Positions 28,532 through 38,195 of a stretch of 64,000 nucleotides of DNA are shown here, piece by piece. Each line of letters starts with the position of its first letter. Within the stretch, counting starts at the first letter, position 1. This DNA is from Pseudomonas aylmerensis (GTDB lineage: Bacteria > Pseudomonadota > Gammaproteobacteria > Pseudomonadales > Pseudomonadaceae): contig NZ_MAUE01000012.1 of assembly GCF_001702265.1 (NCBI RefSeq), positions 318,172-382,171 on the forward strand, read 5' to 3'. Position numbers and translations under genes: made by a program. A model generated the notes under the pieces. The model was given only the letters and a program-made list of their open reading frames with translations, was not told the origin of the DNA and made no database searches.

Positions 28532-31405
28532 CTAAGGAAAAACTGCATTTTTCCGTAACAAATCGGCCAGCCCTTCGGCCGCCATCGGCCGACTGATCAG
28601 GTAGCCCTGCACCTCGTCGCAACGCTCGCCGCGCAGGAAATCCAGCTGCTGCTGATCTTCCACGCCTTCGGCCACCACCTTGAGCGCCAGCCCATGCGCC
28701 ATGGCGATGATCGCCCGGGTAATCGCTGCGTCCTCCCGACCCTGCCCGAGGCCCCGGATGAAGGTCTGGTCGATCTTCACGTAGTCCACGGGGATGCGCT
28801 TGAGGTAACTGAGGGATGAATAACCGGTGCCAAAATCGTCGATGGCCAGCTTCACACCCAGGTCGCGCAGCTGCTGGAAGGTCGCGATGATGTGTTCGAC
28901 GCTGTCGAGCAGTTGGCTCTCGGTCAGCTCCAGCTCGAGGTATTGCGGGTCCAGCCCGGTCTCTTCCAACACCTGGCGTACCAGGCTGACCAGCTTGCCC
29001 TGGCGCAACTGATGCACCGACAGGTTCACCGACACCCGGATCGGCGCCAGCCCCTGGCGCTGCCACTCGCACGCCTGCCAACAGGCCTGGCGCAGCACGA
29101 ACTCGCCCAGCGGCACGATCAGGCCGGTCTCTTCGGCGAGGCCGATAAAGTCCCCCGGCGGCACCATGCCCCATTGCGGATGCTCCCAGCGAATCAGCGC
29201 TTCGGCGGCATTCAGCTTGCCGGTGGCCAGGCACAGTTTCGGCTGGTAGAACACCGTCAGTTGGCGCTCCTCGATGGCCTTGCGCAGGTGGTTTTCCAGC
29301 TGCAGGCGCTCCAGGGTGCTGGCTTGCAGGCTGTCGGTGTAGAACTGGAAATTGTTGCCGCCCAAATGCTTGGCATGTTGCATGGCCATGTTCGACTGGC
29401 TGACCAGCGCGGAAATTTCCCGCGCGTTATCCGGCAACAGGCTGACCCCCATGGAGGCACTGACTACCAGCTCATGCCCTTCCACCGTCACCGGTACCCG
29501 CAACTTGGCCAGCAGCCGCGTCGCCACCCGCGCCAGGCTCGAGAGGTTGCCATAGGCATCGAACAGCACGGCAAATTCATCACCGGACAGCCGCGCAATG
29601 GTGTCGGCTTCCGGCAAGGCGTTGATCAAGCGCCGCGCCATTTTCTGCAACAGCTGGTCGGCGACTTCATGGCCGAGGCTGTCATTGAGCAATTTGAAAC
29701 GGTCGAGGTTGATGTGCAGCAGCGCCAGGCTCCGCCCGCCCAGGCGCACGCGCTGGTGGGCTTCGCGCAACCGTTCGCGGAACAGCGAACGATTGGCCAA
29801 GCCGGTCAATTCATCGTAATGCGTGAGGTAGCGCATGCGCTCCTCGGATTCGCGCCGCGCGGACAAATCGGCGAAGAACCCCACGATATGGCTGACTTTT
29901 CCACGAACATCGCGCACCACGTTCAGTTGCAGCCACTGCGGGTACAGCTCGCCGTTCTTGCGCGTCTCCACCAGTTCGCCCTGCCAGGTGCCGTGGCTGA
30001 GCAGCGCCTGGCGGATCACCGGGAAGTGGCGCCGCGCATCGCGGCTGCTGGGCAGTTCCACCACATTGCGGCCGAGCATGTCGTCGATGTCGAAGCCGGT
30101 GACGCGGCTGAAGGCCTGGTTGACCGCAATCAACGCGTAATCCGGATCGAGGATCACGATGCCTTCGCTGGCGGCCTCGAATACCGTCGAAGCCAGGCGC
30201 TGCTGTTCTTCCAGGGCCTTGCCGGCGCTGATGTCGCGGCGCGTACCGAGCATGCGCGTGACGCGCCCGCTGGGCGTGCGCTCGACGGCGCGGCCACGGT
30301 CTTCGATCCACACCCAATGGCCATCGCCATGGCGCACGCGGTATTCGACCTGATAGTCCTCGCTGCGTCCCTTGAGGTGCTCCACCAGCGCGCGCTTGAG
30401 CAACGGCAGGTCCTCGGGGTGCAGGCGCGGCTTGAGGTGGCTGAGCATCGCCGTGACGTACTCGGGTTCCAGGCCGAACAACTCTTTGAGCTGGGTGTGG
30501 TGGACCTCGTCGGTTTGCAGGTTCCAGTCCCACAGGCCCAGTTCGCTGGCTTGCAGGGCCATGGCCAGGCGCGCCTCGCTTTTATTCAGGGCCAGGCTGG
30601 CGGCGTCGAGTTCCTGGCTGCGCTGCGCCACGCGGTCCTGCAGGCCGATCTGCGCTTCACGCAGTTCCTGTTCGACCTGGCGACGCTGCTCGACTTCGCG
30701 CACCAGTTCCTGATTCAACTGTTCGCTGCGCTGCTGCGCCTGTTGCAGATGCTCGATCAGCGCCTGGTTCTGGAAGCGTCGCAGCAGCCCGCGCTGGATC
30801 AAGCGATTGACCTGCCACGCCACCACACTCAAGGACGCCAGCAGGATCAGGCCGAGCACACCCCAGCCTTGTTGCTGCGGGGCGCCGTTCCAGAACAGGT
30901 ACGCGATGGCCGGCACCAGGCACGGCAGGGAAAAGGACAGGAACGCCGGCAGACTCACGGCATAGGCCACGCTGGCCGACAGCGTCGCGGCGCCGATCAG
31001 GCCAAAGACCCAGGCCTGCTGCATAAAGCTGTCCACCGGTACCAGCGCGATGGCGGCGACGGCCAGGGTCAGGCCGCTGACCGCTGAACCCAGCATGAAC
31101 ATGCGGCGCCAGATCGGCTGGGCCTGGCGGCTGGGCATGGCCGAGTCAAACGCCGCCACCTGGATCACGCGCATCGCCACCAACGCCAGCAGCCAGACCA
31201 GCCAGATGCTGTCCAGCAGGTATTGCTTGGGGTTCCACAGCAGCCAGGCGCAGACCAGGCCGTTGACCAGCATTAATAAGGTAGGCAGCAACGAGCCCTG
31301 GTAGAGCAGGCGCGTGCGCTCGACCGCCATCTCCGTGGCGTAATGTTTATGGATGACCTGCGCGGGCGCCATCGTGGGGCCGAACAGGTCGGTGCTGAGG
31401 GTCAT
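28532..31405 (-). CDS. membrane PAS-GGDEF-EAL cyclic-di-GMP protein
   Basis: The 957-residue protein has about six hydrophobic helices (residues about 36-200), a coiled coil, two PAS regions (about 275-530), a GGDEF domain with the variant SGDEF, and an EAL domain with EALIRWEHP and DDFGTGYSSLSYLKRIPVDYVKID, whose catalytic residues look intact. Both making and breaking cyclic-di-GMP are possible; SGDEF variants can be active. It is next to uvrD on the opposite strand, as PA5442 is in P. aeruginosa. The start at MTLSTDLFG was chosen over a frame 26 codons longer; ribosome sites are weak for both. Confidence 0.88.
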   Translation of the reverse strand: MTLSTDLFGPTMAPAQVIHKHYATEMAVERTRLLYQGSLLPTLLMLVNGLVCAWLLWNPKQYLLDSIWLVWLLALVAMRVIQVAAFDSAMPSRQAQPIWRRMFMLGSAVSGLTLAVAAIALVPVDSFMQQAWVFGLIGAATLSASVAYAVSLPAFLSFSLPCLVPAIAYLFWNGAPQQQGWGVLGLILLASLSVVAWQVNRLIQRGLLRRFQNQALIEHLQQAQQRSEQLNQELVREVEQRRQVEQELREAQIGLQDRVAQRSQELDAASLALNKSEARLAMALQASELGLWDWNLQTDEVHHTQLKELFGLEPEYVTAMLSHLKPRLHPEDLPLLKRALVEHLKGRSEDYQVEYRVRHGDGHWVWIEDRGRAVERTPSGRVTRMLGTRRDISAGKALEEQQRLASTVFEAASEGIVILDPDYALIAVNQAFSRVTGFDIDDMLGRNVVELPSSRDARRHFPVIRQALLSHGTWQGELVETRKNGELYPQWLQLNVVRDVRGKVSHIVGFFADLSARRESEERMRYLTHYDELTGLANRSLFRERLREAHQRVRLGGRSLALLHINLDRFKLLNDSLGHEVADQLLQKMARRLINALPEADTIARLSGDEFAVLFDAYGNLSSLARVATRLLAKLRVPVTVEGHELVVSASMGVSLLPDNAREISALVSQSNMAMQHAKHLGGNNFQFYTDSLQASTLERLQLENHLRKAIEERQLTVFYQPKLCLATGKLNAAEALIRWEHPQWGMVPPGDFIGLAEETGLIVPLGEFVLRQACWQACEWQRQGLAPIRVSVNLSVHQLRQGKLVSLVRQVLEETGLDPQYLELELTESQLLDSVEHIIATFQQLRDLGVKLAIDDFGTGYSSLSYLKRIPVDYVKIDQTFIRGLGQGREDAAITRAIIAMAHGLALKVVAEGVEDQQQLDFLRGERCDEVQGYLISRPMAAEGLADLLRKNAVFP

Positions 31406-31684
31406 AGGCAGTGTTCTTACAATGGTGAGCCCGAAACGTCGACGGAGCATACACAAGCACGCGCTTGGGCCAAACTGCTCCACGTCATAAAAACCTCACG
31501 TTTATCCAGCGCAAACCTAGGCGCCAGACGGCTTGAGCGAGACACGGCGGGGGCTGCGGCCATTGACCGACCAGTCATCACCCGATGCAGAATGTTTGCC
31601 CGGCGCGGATCAGCCTGGATGTTTTCCGTCGCCCGCCCGGCATTGGGATTTGCCCGAGCCCCCCCGGCACCCTAGAATGCGCCG

Positions 31685-33868
31685 ATGCGCGATGATCTCT
31701 CCCTTTTGCTGAACTCCCTCAACGATGCCCAACGCCAGGCCGTAGCCGCCCCCGTTGGCCGTCAGTTGGTCCTGGCCGGTGCTGGCTCCGGTAAAACCCG
31801 AGTGCTGGTGCACCGTATCGCCTGGTTGATCCAGGTCGAGAACGCGTCGCCGCACTCCATCCTGTCGGTGACGTTCACCAACAAGGCCGCTGCCGAGATG
31901 CGCCATCGCATCGAGCAGTTGATGGGCATCAGCCCGGCCGGCATGTGGGTGGGCACCTTCCACGGCCTGGCGCACCGCCTGTTGCGGGCGCACTGGCAGG
32001 AAGCGGGCCTGGTCCAGACCTTCCAGATCCTCGACAGCGATGACCAGCAACGCCTGGTCAAGCGCGTGATCCGCGAGCTGGGCCTCGACGAGCAGCGTTG
32101 GCCAGCGCGGCAAGCGCAATGGTTCATCAACGGCCAGAAAGACGAAGGCCTGCGCCCGCAACATATCCAGGCCAGCGGCGACCTGTTCCTGGCCACCATG
32201 CGCAGCATCTATGAAGCCTACGAGGCCGCCTGCGCGCGGGCCGGCGTCATCGACTTCTCCGAACTGCTGCTGCGCGCCCTCGACCTGTGGCGCGACAACC
32301 CAGGCTTGCTGGCCCATTACCAGAAACGCTTCCGGCATATCCTGGTGGACGAGTTCCAGGACACCAACGCCGTGCAGTACGCCTGGTTGCGCCTGCTGGC
32401 CAAGGGCGGCGACAGCTTGATGGTGGTGGGCGATGACGACCAGTCGATCTATGGCTGGCGTGGCGCGAAAATCGAGAACATCTACCAGTATTCCGAAGAC
32501 TTCCCGGACGCGGTCACCATCCGCCTGGAGCAGAACTACCGCTCCACCGCCGGCATCCTCAAGGCAGCCAACGCCCTGATCGCCAATAACACCGGGCGCC
32601 TGGGCAAAGAGCTGTGGACCGACGGCGGCGAAGGCGAGGCGATCAACCTGTACGCGGCGTTCAACGAGCACGATGAAGCGCGCTACGTGGTGGAAACCAT
32701 CGAAAGCGCGTTGAAGACCGGCCTGGCGCGCAGCGATATCGCGATTCTGTACCGCTCCAACGCCCAGTCGCGGGTGCTGGAAGAAGCCTTGCTGCGCGAG
32801 CGCATCCCGTACCGCATTTATGGCGGCCAGCGCTTCTTCGAGCGGGCCGAAATCAAGAACGCCATGGCCTACCTGCGCCTGCTCGAAGGCCGTGGCAACG
32901 ACGCGGCGCTGGAGCGGGTGATCAACATCCCGGCCCGCGGCATCGGCGAGAAAACCGTGGAAGCGATCCGCGACCACGCCCGCCACGCCGATGTGTCGAT
33001 GTGGGAAGCCATGCGCCTGCTCATCGCCAATAAAGGCCTGACCGGCCGCGCTGCCGGGGCACTGGGCGTGTTTGTCGAACTGATCGAGAACCTCGCCGCC
33101 AAGTGCTCGGAAATGCCCCTGCACTTGATGACCCAGACTGTAATCGAGCAATCCGGGCTGATCGCCTACCACGAAGCGGAAAAAGGCGAGAAAGGCCAGG
33201 CCCGGGTAGAAAACCTTGAGGAACTGGTCAGCGCCGCGCGTGCGTTCGAGAACACCGAGGAAGACGAAGAGCTGACCCCGCTCGCGGCCTTCCTCAGCCA
33301 TGCCTCGCTGGAAGCCGGCGATACCCAGGCCGATGAGCATGAAGACAGCATCCAGCTGATGACCCTGCACAGCGCCAAGGGCCTGGAATTCCCCTACGTG
33401 TTCCTGGTGGGCATGGAAGAAGGCCTGTTCCCGCACAAGATGAGCCTGGAAGAGCCTGGCCGCCTTGAGGAAGAACGCCGCCTGGCCTACGTGGGCATTA
33501 CCCGGGCGATGCAGAACCTGGTGATGACCTACGCCGAGACCCGACGCCTGTACGGCAGCGAGACCTACAACAAGGTGTCGCGTTTCGTCCGTGAGGTGCC
33601 GAAGGGGCTGATCCAGGAAGTGCGCCTGTCCAACAGCGTCAGCCGCCCGTTCGGTGGTGGCCAGCAGCAGAACTCCAGCAGCCTGTTTGCCGGTTCCGAA
33701 ATTCCGGAAACCCCGTTCAGCCTGGGCCAACAGGTCAAGCATGCGATTTTCGGCGAAGGCGTGATCCTCAATTTCGAAGGCGCCGGTGCCCAGGCACGGG
33801 TACAGGTGAACTTCGCTGAAGGCAGCAAATGGCTGATGATGGGCTACGCGAAGCTCGAAGCCATCTGA
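31685..33868 (+). CDS. uvrD: DNA helicase II
   Basis: This 727-residue superfamily 1 helicase unwinds DNA 3'-5' in nucleotide excision and mismatch repair. All motifs are present: AGAGSGKT (Walker A, about residue 32), VDEFQDTN, GDDDQSIYGWRGA, QNYRST, TLHSAKGLEFPYVF and YVGITRA. The C terminus carries the UvrD-type FGEGVILNFEG tail. Length is normal. A REP-like pair follows the stop. Confidence 0.97.
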   Translation: MRDDLSLLLNSLNDAQRQAVAAPVGRQLVLAGAGSGKTRVLVHRIAWLIQVENASPHSILSVTFTNKAAAEMRHRIEQLMGISPAGMWVGTFHGLAHRLLRAHWQEAGLVQTFQILDSDDQQRLVKRVIRELGLDEQRWPARQAQWFINGQKDEGLRPQHIQASGDLFLATMRSIYEAYEAACARAGVIDFSELLLRALDLWRDNPGLLAHYQKRFRHILVDEFQDTNAVQYAWLRLLAKGGDSLMVVGDDDQSIYGWRGAKIENIYQYSEDFPDAVTIRLEQNYRSTAGILKAANALIANNTGRLGKELWTDGGEGEAINLYAAFNEHDEARYVVETIESALKTGLARSDIAILYRSNAQSRVLEEALLRERIPYRIYGGQRFFERAEIKNAMAYLRLLEGRGNDAALERVINIPARGIGEKTVEAIRDHARHADVSMWEAMRLLIANKGLTGRAAGALGVFVELIENLAAKCSEMPLHLMTQTVIEQSGLIAYHEAEKGEKGQARVENLEELVSAARAFENTEEDEELTPLAAFLSHASLEAGDTQADEHEDSIQLMTLHSAKGLEFPYVFLVGMEEGLFPHKMSLEEPGRLEEERRLAYVGITRAMQNLVMTYAETRRLYGSETYNKVSRFVREVPKGLIQEVRLSNSVSRPFGGGQQQNSSSLFAGSEIPETPFSLGQQVKHAIFGEGVILNFEGAGAQARVQVNFAEGSKWLMMGYAKLEAI

Positions 33869-33879
33869 CACCCTCCCCC

Positions 33880-33962
33880 TTGTAGAAGCCGGCTTGCTGG
33901 CGATGGCGGTCCTAAGACCGCCATCGCTGCGGGGCGACGACTCGACAAGCCGGCTCCTACAA
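33880..33962. repeat. REP-like inverted pair after uvrD
   Basis: TTGTAGAAGCCGGCTTG and CAAGCCGGCTCCTACAA form the outer arms (about 33880-33962), with an inner perfect GATGGCGGTC/GACCGCCATC hairpin. It probably ends or protects the uvrD transcript. Confidence 0.75.
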
Positions 33963-34139
33963 TGTGAAGAATTGTGACCCTCCCTTGTTTTTCACCTGCA
34001 CGGGCCAATATCTGTATTAAGTCCTACAGACCATTCTGATTCGGTCTTACGCAAAAGCCCGAAACATTATGTCGCTAGCCACTGTCACTACACCTGTGCA
34101 ACATGGCGCGCGTGCAATCCACAAATGGGAATTCCCTTT

Positions 34140-35012
34140 ATGAAACGTTTTCTTAGCATCGCCATGGCGTTGTGCATCGGCCTGACGATGAGCCTCGACG
34201 CCAACGCCAAGCGCTTCGGTGGCGGCAAAAGCATGGGCTCGGCACCGACTCACCAGACCAGCCAAATGGCTCCTTCCGCCGGCGGCATGGGCGGTGCAGC
34301 CGCCACCGCAGGCGCAGCCGGTGCTGCTGGCGCCGCGGCCAAGGCCGGCGGTGCTTCGCGCTGGTTGGGCCCTCTGGCCGGTATCGCCGCCGGTGGCCTG
34401 CTCGCTTCCATGTTCATGGGCGGCGGCTTCCAGGGCATGCAGATCTTCGACATCCTGATCTTGGCGGTCATCGCCTTTGTGATCTTCCGCTTCATCGCCG
34501 CCCGTCGACGCAAGCAGCAGGAGCACCTGGCTCCAGCCGGCGCGCCGATGCAGCGTGAAGTGTTCGAGCAGAAGCCAGCCATGGGTTCGATCTTCGGTGG
34601 TTCGGCCGCGCCTGCCGCCGCCCGTCCGGTGATCAACGCCCCGGCGTGGTTCAACGAAGAGCGTTTCGTCGAAGCGGCCCGCAGCCACTTCCAGTCCCTG
34701 CAGCAGCACTGGGACGCCAACGAAATGGACAAGATCTCCGAGTTCGTGACCCCACAACTGCTGGAGTTCCTCAAGCGCGAACGCGCCGACCTGGGCGACG
34801 CCTTCCAGTCGACCTACATCGACGACCTGCGCGTACAGCTGGAAGGTGTGGATGACCGCGCCGACAAGACCATCGCCACCCTGACCTTCAGCGGTGTGTC
34901 GAAGACCTCGCGTTTCGACCAGGGCGAAGTGTTCAGCGAAAGCTGGAACATGGAACGCGCCCAAGGCGACAACCAGCCTTGGCTGGTCGCCGGTATCCGC
35001 CAGAACGGCTGA
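34140..35012 (+). CDS. Tim44-domain membrane protein
   Basis: The 290-residue protein has a signal peptide (MKRFLSIAMALCIGLTMSLDANA), a Gly/Ala/Met-rich low-complexity stretch (about 35-80), one or two membrane segments (AGIAAGGLLASMFMGGGF and IFDILILAVIAFVIFRFIA, about 81-120) and a C-terminal Tim44-like domain (about 170-290). Bacterial Tim44-like proteins are common, with no settled role. The start follows GGAATTC and gives a proper signal peptide. A strong terminator follows. Confidence 0.88.
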   Translation: MKRFLSIAMALCIGLTMSLDANAKRFGGGKSMGSAPTHQTSQMAPSAGGMGGAAATAGAAGAAGAAAKAGGASRWLGPLAGIAAGGLLASMFMGGGFQGMQIFDILILAVIAFVIFRFIAARRRKQQEHLAPAGAPMQREVFEQKPAMGSIFGGSAAPAAARPVINAPAWFNEERFVEAARSHFQSLQQHWDANEMDKISEFVTPQLLEFLKRERADLGDAFQSTYIDDLRVQLEGVDDRADKTIATLTFSGVSKTSRFDQGEVFSESWNMERAQGDNQPWLVAGIRQNG

Positions 35013-35040
35013 TACCCCCGCGCTTGAGCAAGCCGTAACA

Positions 35041-35069
35041 AAAAACCCCGGACCTGTCCGGGGTTTTCT
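35041..35069 (+). terminator. intrinsic terminator after the Tim44-domain gene
   Basis: AAAACCCCGGA pairs with TCCGGGGTTTT around a 4-base loop, giving a stem that includes its own T run. It is 30 bases after the stop codon. Confidence 0.9.
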
Positions 35070-35148
35070 ATTTCACGGTTGCACTTATAGCGAGCTACTG
35101 TATAAAACGCCCCTATAAACCGCGCCATCTAGCAAGAGGATCCCGGCC

Positions 35149-35556
35149 GTGGAAGAAATCATCGAACAATTGCGTGAAGCCAACGAACCGGTCCCGGTTC
35201 CTCTGGAACTGCCTGACGAAGACCAACTGGTGGAAATCGAGGAACAACTGTTCATCGACATCCCGTTTGTGTTCCGCGAATTCCTGCTGACCGTCAGCGA
35301 CGTGGTCTACGGCAGCCTGGAGCCGGTGACCGTCACCGACCCGCAATCCCACACCTACCTGCCCGACGTGGCCGCCAACGCCTGGGATGCAGGCGTTGAT
35401 CGCAGCATGATCCCGATCTGCCAGGACGGTGACGACTACTACTGCGTCGAAGAAGACGGCACCGTGGTGCTGTGGTCTGGCGAAGAAGAACTCGTCACCG
35501 AAGAAACCTGGGAATCGGTGTGGCACTGGGCGCGGGACGTCTGGCTGGAAAGCTGA
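35149..35556 (+). CDS. SMI1/KNR4-family protein
   Basis: This 135-residue, very acidic protein has the SMI1/KNR4 fold pattern: an LPDEDQLVEIEEQL helix, DIPFVFREFLLTVSDVVYG, then IPICQDGDDYYCVEEDGTVVLW and a closing WESVWHWARDVWLES. Many bacterial members act as immunity proteins against contact-dependent or polymorphic toxins; others have unknown house-keeping roles. No toxin gene is beside it, and it stands between a Tim44-domain gene and a Kef antiporter, so an immunity role is possible but unsupported here. Confidence 0.82.
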   Translation: MEEIIEQLREANEPVPVPLELPDEDQLVEIEEQLFIDIPFVFREFLLTVSDVVYGSLEPVTVTDPQSHTYLPDVAANAWDAGVDRSMIPICQDGDDYYCVEEDGTVVLWSGEEELVTEETWESVWHWARDVWLES

Positions 35557-35567
35557 TCCCACAAGGC

Positions 35568-35628
35568 TTGTGTGGCGAGATCACTGTTCAGGGCTGCTGC
35601 GCAGCCCAGCGCAAGCAAGCTCGCCACA
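35568..35628. repeat. REP-like inverted repeat between convergent genes
   Basis: TTGTGTGGCGAG and CTCGCCACA form the outer arms, and GGGCTGCTGCGCAGCCC an inner hairpin. It lies between the SMI1/KNR4 gene and the Kef-type antiporter stop and may act as a two-way terminator. Confidence 0.65.
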
Positions 35629-35635
35629 GTTGCTC

Positions 35636-37399
35636 TCAATGCTCCGGCGTGTCCTTGTGGTTATCCAGGGTCTCCAGCAAGGCGACCTGCATGCGCGTAT
35701 GCACGCGGATGAACCACCGCCAGAGCACGGCCGCCACTGCGGCCGTGACGACGGCGATCAGCACCAGCAACTTGTTGGTCGGCAGAATGCTGGCCGACAA
35801 GGCTGCCAATAGCAGGAAGATCACCAGCAGCGACAACAGCGGGATCAGCTCGGCGATCACGCGTCGTACACGCTGGGTGTGCCGCCCGGCCATTTCCGGC
35901 TTCACGCTCATCTCTGCCAGCAACATCGACAACGCCTTGAGCTTGCGGTAAGCCGCAATCAGGAACGGCAGCGACAACAGCAGCGCCCCACCCCAGATCA
36001 ATGCCTTCTGCCAGCTTGGATCACTGATCCACCCCTCCAGATACCCGCCAATGCGCGCCGCGAAGTAACTGCCGGCGAAGAAGATCGCCACCACCAGCGC
36101 CAGGTTCACCCCCACTTGCAGGATAATCTTGCGAATCATCGACGCCAGCATCGCGCCCTCACCCTGCGGCTGGATACTGCGCAGCCACTCGCCATACAGG
36201 CCAAACACCCGGCTCAGGCGCTTGGGCATCACGGCGGCAATCTTCAACGACAACGGGTCGGCACCCCGAATCAGGTACGGCGTGAGCAACGTGGTGATCG
36301 CCGAAACGGCAACCGCCACCGGGTACAGGAAGTCGCTGGTCACCTGCAAGGTCATCCCAAGCGCGGCGATGATGAAGGAAAACTCGCCAATCTGTGACAG
36401 GCCCATGCCTACGCGCAGTGAGGTCCGGCCATCATTGCCGGCGATAAACGCGCCCAGGCCGCAGGACAGCATCTTGCCCAGCACCACCGCCACGGTGATT
36501 ACCGCAATCGGCCAGGCGTATTGCAGCAGGATCTGCGGGTCGATCATCAAGCCAATGGCGACGAAGAAGATGGCGCTGAACATGTCGCGAACCGGCTCGA
36601 TCAGGCGTTCGATCTTAATCAACTGGCGCGATTCGGCCATGATCGCGCCAATCAGGAACGCGCCCAGCACCATGCTGTATTCCAGCTTGACCACCAGCAG
36701 GCAGAAACCGAAACACAGGCCGAGTACGGTGATCAGCAGCATTTCGTTGCTTTCAAACTTGGCCACGTAGGCCAGCAGGCGCGGCACCAGCAAAATGCCG
36801 ATGACCAGTGCGACGATCATGAACAGCGAGAGCTTGCCGACCGTGGAGAACACCTCGCCGGAGCTGACCGTGCCACTGACGGCGATGCTCGACAGCAAGG
36901 CAATGATGCCGATACCGAGGATGTCTTCCACGATCAGCACGCCAAAAATCAGCTGGGCGAAGCGCTGGTTCTTCATCTTCAGGTCATTGAGTGCCTTGAC
37001 GATGATGGTGGTCGAGGAGATCGCCAGGATTGCGCCGAGGAACAGCGAGTCCATGGTATTCCAGTCGAACCAGCGGCCGATCTCGTAGCCGATCCAGATC
37101 ATCAGGATGATTTCCAGGAACGCCGCGATAAACGCCGTGGCACCGACCTTGAACAGCTTGCGCAGACTGAATTCCAGGCCCAGGCAGAACATCAGGAAGA
37201 TCACCCCCAGCTCGGCGAGGGTCTTGATGGTGTCTTCGTCGTGGATCAGGCCGAAGGGCGGCGTATGAGGGCCGATGATGAAGCCGGCGACGATGTACCC
37301 CAGCACCACGGGTTGCTTGAGGCGGTGAAACAGGATGGTGACAACCCCGGCCACCAACATGATCACGGCCAGGTCCTGGATAAAGCTGATGGCGTGCAT
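35636..37399 (-). CDS. Kef-type monovalent cation:proton antiporter (CPA2)
   Basis: The 587-residue inner-membrane protein has the CPA2 exchanger domain (about residues 5-385, about 12 helices) with GYIVAGFIIGPHTPPFG, FCLGLEFSLRKL and LIFGVLIVEDILGIGIIALL, whose Asp pair motif (VEDILG) is the ion-binding type. After it comes a further set of hydrophobic helices (about 430-570) in place of the usual cytoplasmic TrkA-N domain. It should exchange potassium or sodium for protons. The start at MHAISFIQD was chosen over a frame 22 codons longer. Confidence 0.9.
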   Translation of the reverse strand: MHAISFIQDLAVIMLVAGVVTILFHRLKQPVVLGYIVAGFIIGPHTPPFGLIHDEDTIKTLAELGVIFLMFCLGLEFSLRKLFKVGATAFIAAFLEIILMIWIGYEIGRWFDWNTMDSLFLGAILAISSTTIIVKALNDLKMKNQRFAQLIFGVLIVEDILGIGIIALLSSIAVSGTVSSGEVFSTVGKLSLFMIVALVIGILLVPRLLAYVAKFESNEMLLITVLGLCFGFCLLVVKLEYSMVLGAFLIGAIMAESRQLIKIERLIEPVRDMFSAIFFVAIGLMIDPQILLQYAWPIAVITVAVVLGKMLSCGLGAFIAGNDGRTSLRVGMGLSQIGEFSFIIAALGMTLQVTSDFLYPVAVAVSAITTLLTPYLIRGADPLSLKIAAVMPKRLSRVFGLYGEWLRSIQPQGEGAMLASMIRKIILQVGVNLALVVAIFFAGSYFAARIGGYLEGWISDPSWQKALIWGGALLLSLPFLIAAYRKLKALSMLLAEMSVKPEMAGRHTQRVRRVIAELIPLLSLLVIFLLLAALSASILPTNKLLVLIAVVTAAVAAVLWRWFIRVHTRMQVALLETLDNHKDTPEH

Positions 37400-37691
37400 G
37401 GCGAGGGGCTCCTTGAGGGTACTGGCGCTCTTCCTGCATCCGTCCGCGCCTTTGAACGGTCGCAAAGAGCGAGAGGAAGAGTCTGCCTTGATCGTAAGAA
37501 ATGCCCTGAGATGGGCTTTTGAAGGTTAACACCGCGACTTCCGCCGGAAAGCCGGTGCAATATATGGAAACAGATCGGTGCACGCGTGACGGCAAGCCGC
37601 CCACCGGCGTCCCGTAAAGGATGGCGCTGCAAAGATTCCAGCACCCGCAGAGGTGCCCCCCCAACCAATGCCTACAACCCGTGAGTGTGCT

Positions 37692-38174
37692 ATGGAACCC
37701 GGAAACGCCCAGCTGTCGATGACGGTATTGATGACCCCTGACATGGCCAACTTCTCAGGCAATGTCCACGGCGGCACCCTGCTCAAGTACCTCGACGAAG
37801 TGGCCTACGCCTGCGCGAGCCGTTATGCCGGTCGCTATGTGGTCACGTTGTCGGTCGACCAGGTGATCTTTCGCGAACCGATCCATGTCGGCGAATTGGT
37901 GACCTTCCTCGCATCGGTCAACTACACCGGCAACACGTCGATGGAAGTGGGCATCAAGGTGGTCACCGAGAACATCCGCGAACGCTCGGTGCGCCATACC
38001 AACAGCTGCTTTTTCACCATGGTGGCCGTGGACGACCAGCGCAAACCCGCCGCCGTGCCGCCATTGCAGCCCCACAACAGTGAAGACAAGCGCCGGTTCG
38101 TGCAGGCCCAGCAGCGTCGGCAGATTCGCCAGGAGCTGGAGAAGCGCTATCAGGAGATCAAGGCAGACGCCTAG
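37692..38174 (+). CDS. acyl-CoA thioesterase (hotdog fold, PA5202-like)
   Basis: The 160-residue protein has the YciA/PA5202-type motif SGNVHGGTLLKYLDEVAYACASRYAG (residues about 18-43, with the catalytic Asp), VTLSVDQVIFREPI and a C-terminal basic coiled stretch (RRFVQAQQRRQIRQELEKRY). It hydrolyses acyl-CoA in the cytoplasm. I chose the start at MEPGNAQL, which matches my recollection of PA5202. It is divergent from the antiporter across a 292-base gap in which I found no clear regulatory element. Confidence 0.9.
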   Translation: MEPGNAQLSMTVLMTPDMANFSGNVHGGTLLKYLDEVAYACASRYAGRYVVTLSVDQVIFREPIHVGELVTFLASVNYTGNTSMEVGIKVVTENIRERSVRHTNSCFFTMVAVDDQRKPAAVPPLQPHNSEDKRRFVQAQQRRQIRQELEKRYQEIKADA

Positions 38175-38195
38175 TAAGCGCGAGCGCGCCCACGC

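Noticed and set aside
28892..31087. Long plus-strand open frame opposite the GGDEF/EAL gene
   Set aside because: High GC removes stop codons from the antisense frame; the product is His/Gln/Arg-rich with no family motif, and the minus-strand gene has clear domains.
31610..33871. Long minus-strand open frame opposite uvrD
   Set aside because: It is the complement of a fully conserved helicase and has no recognisable domain or ribosome site.
37400..37691. Possible cobalamin-type leader in the Kef antiporter/thioesterase gap
   Set aside because: Some GC hairpins are present, but no B12-box or other riboswitch core was found.
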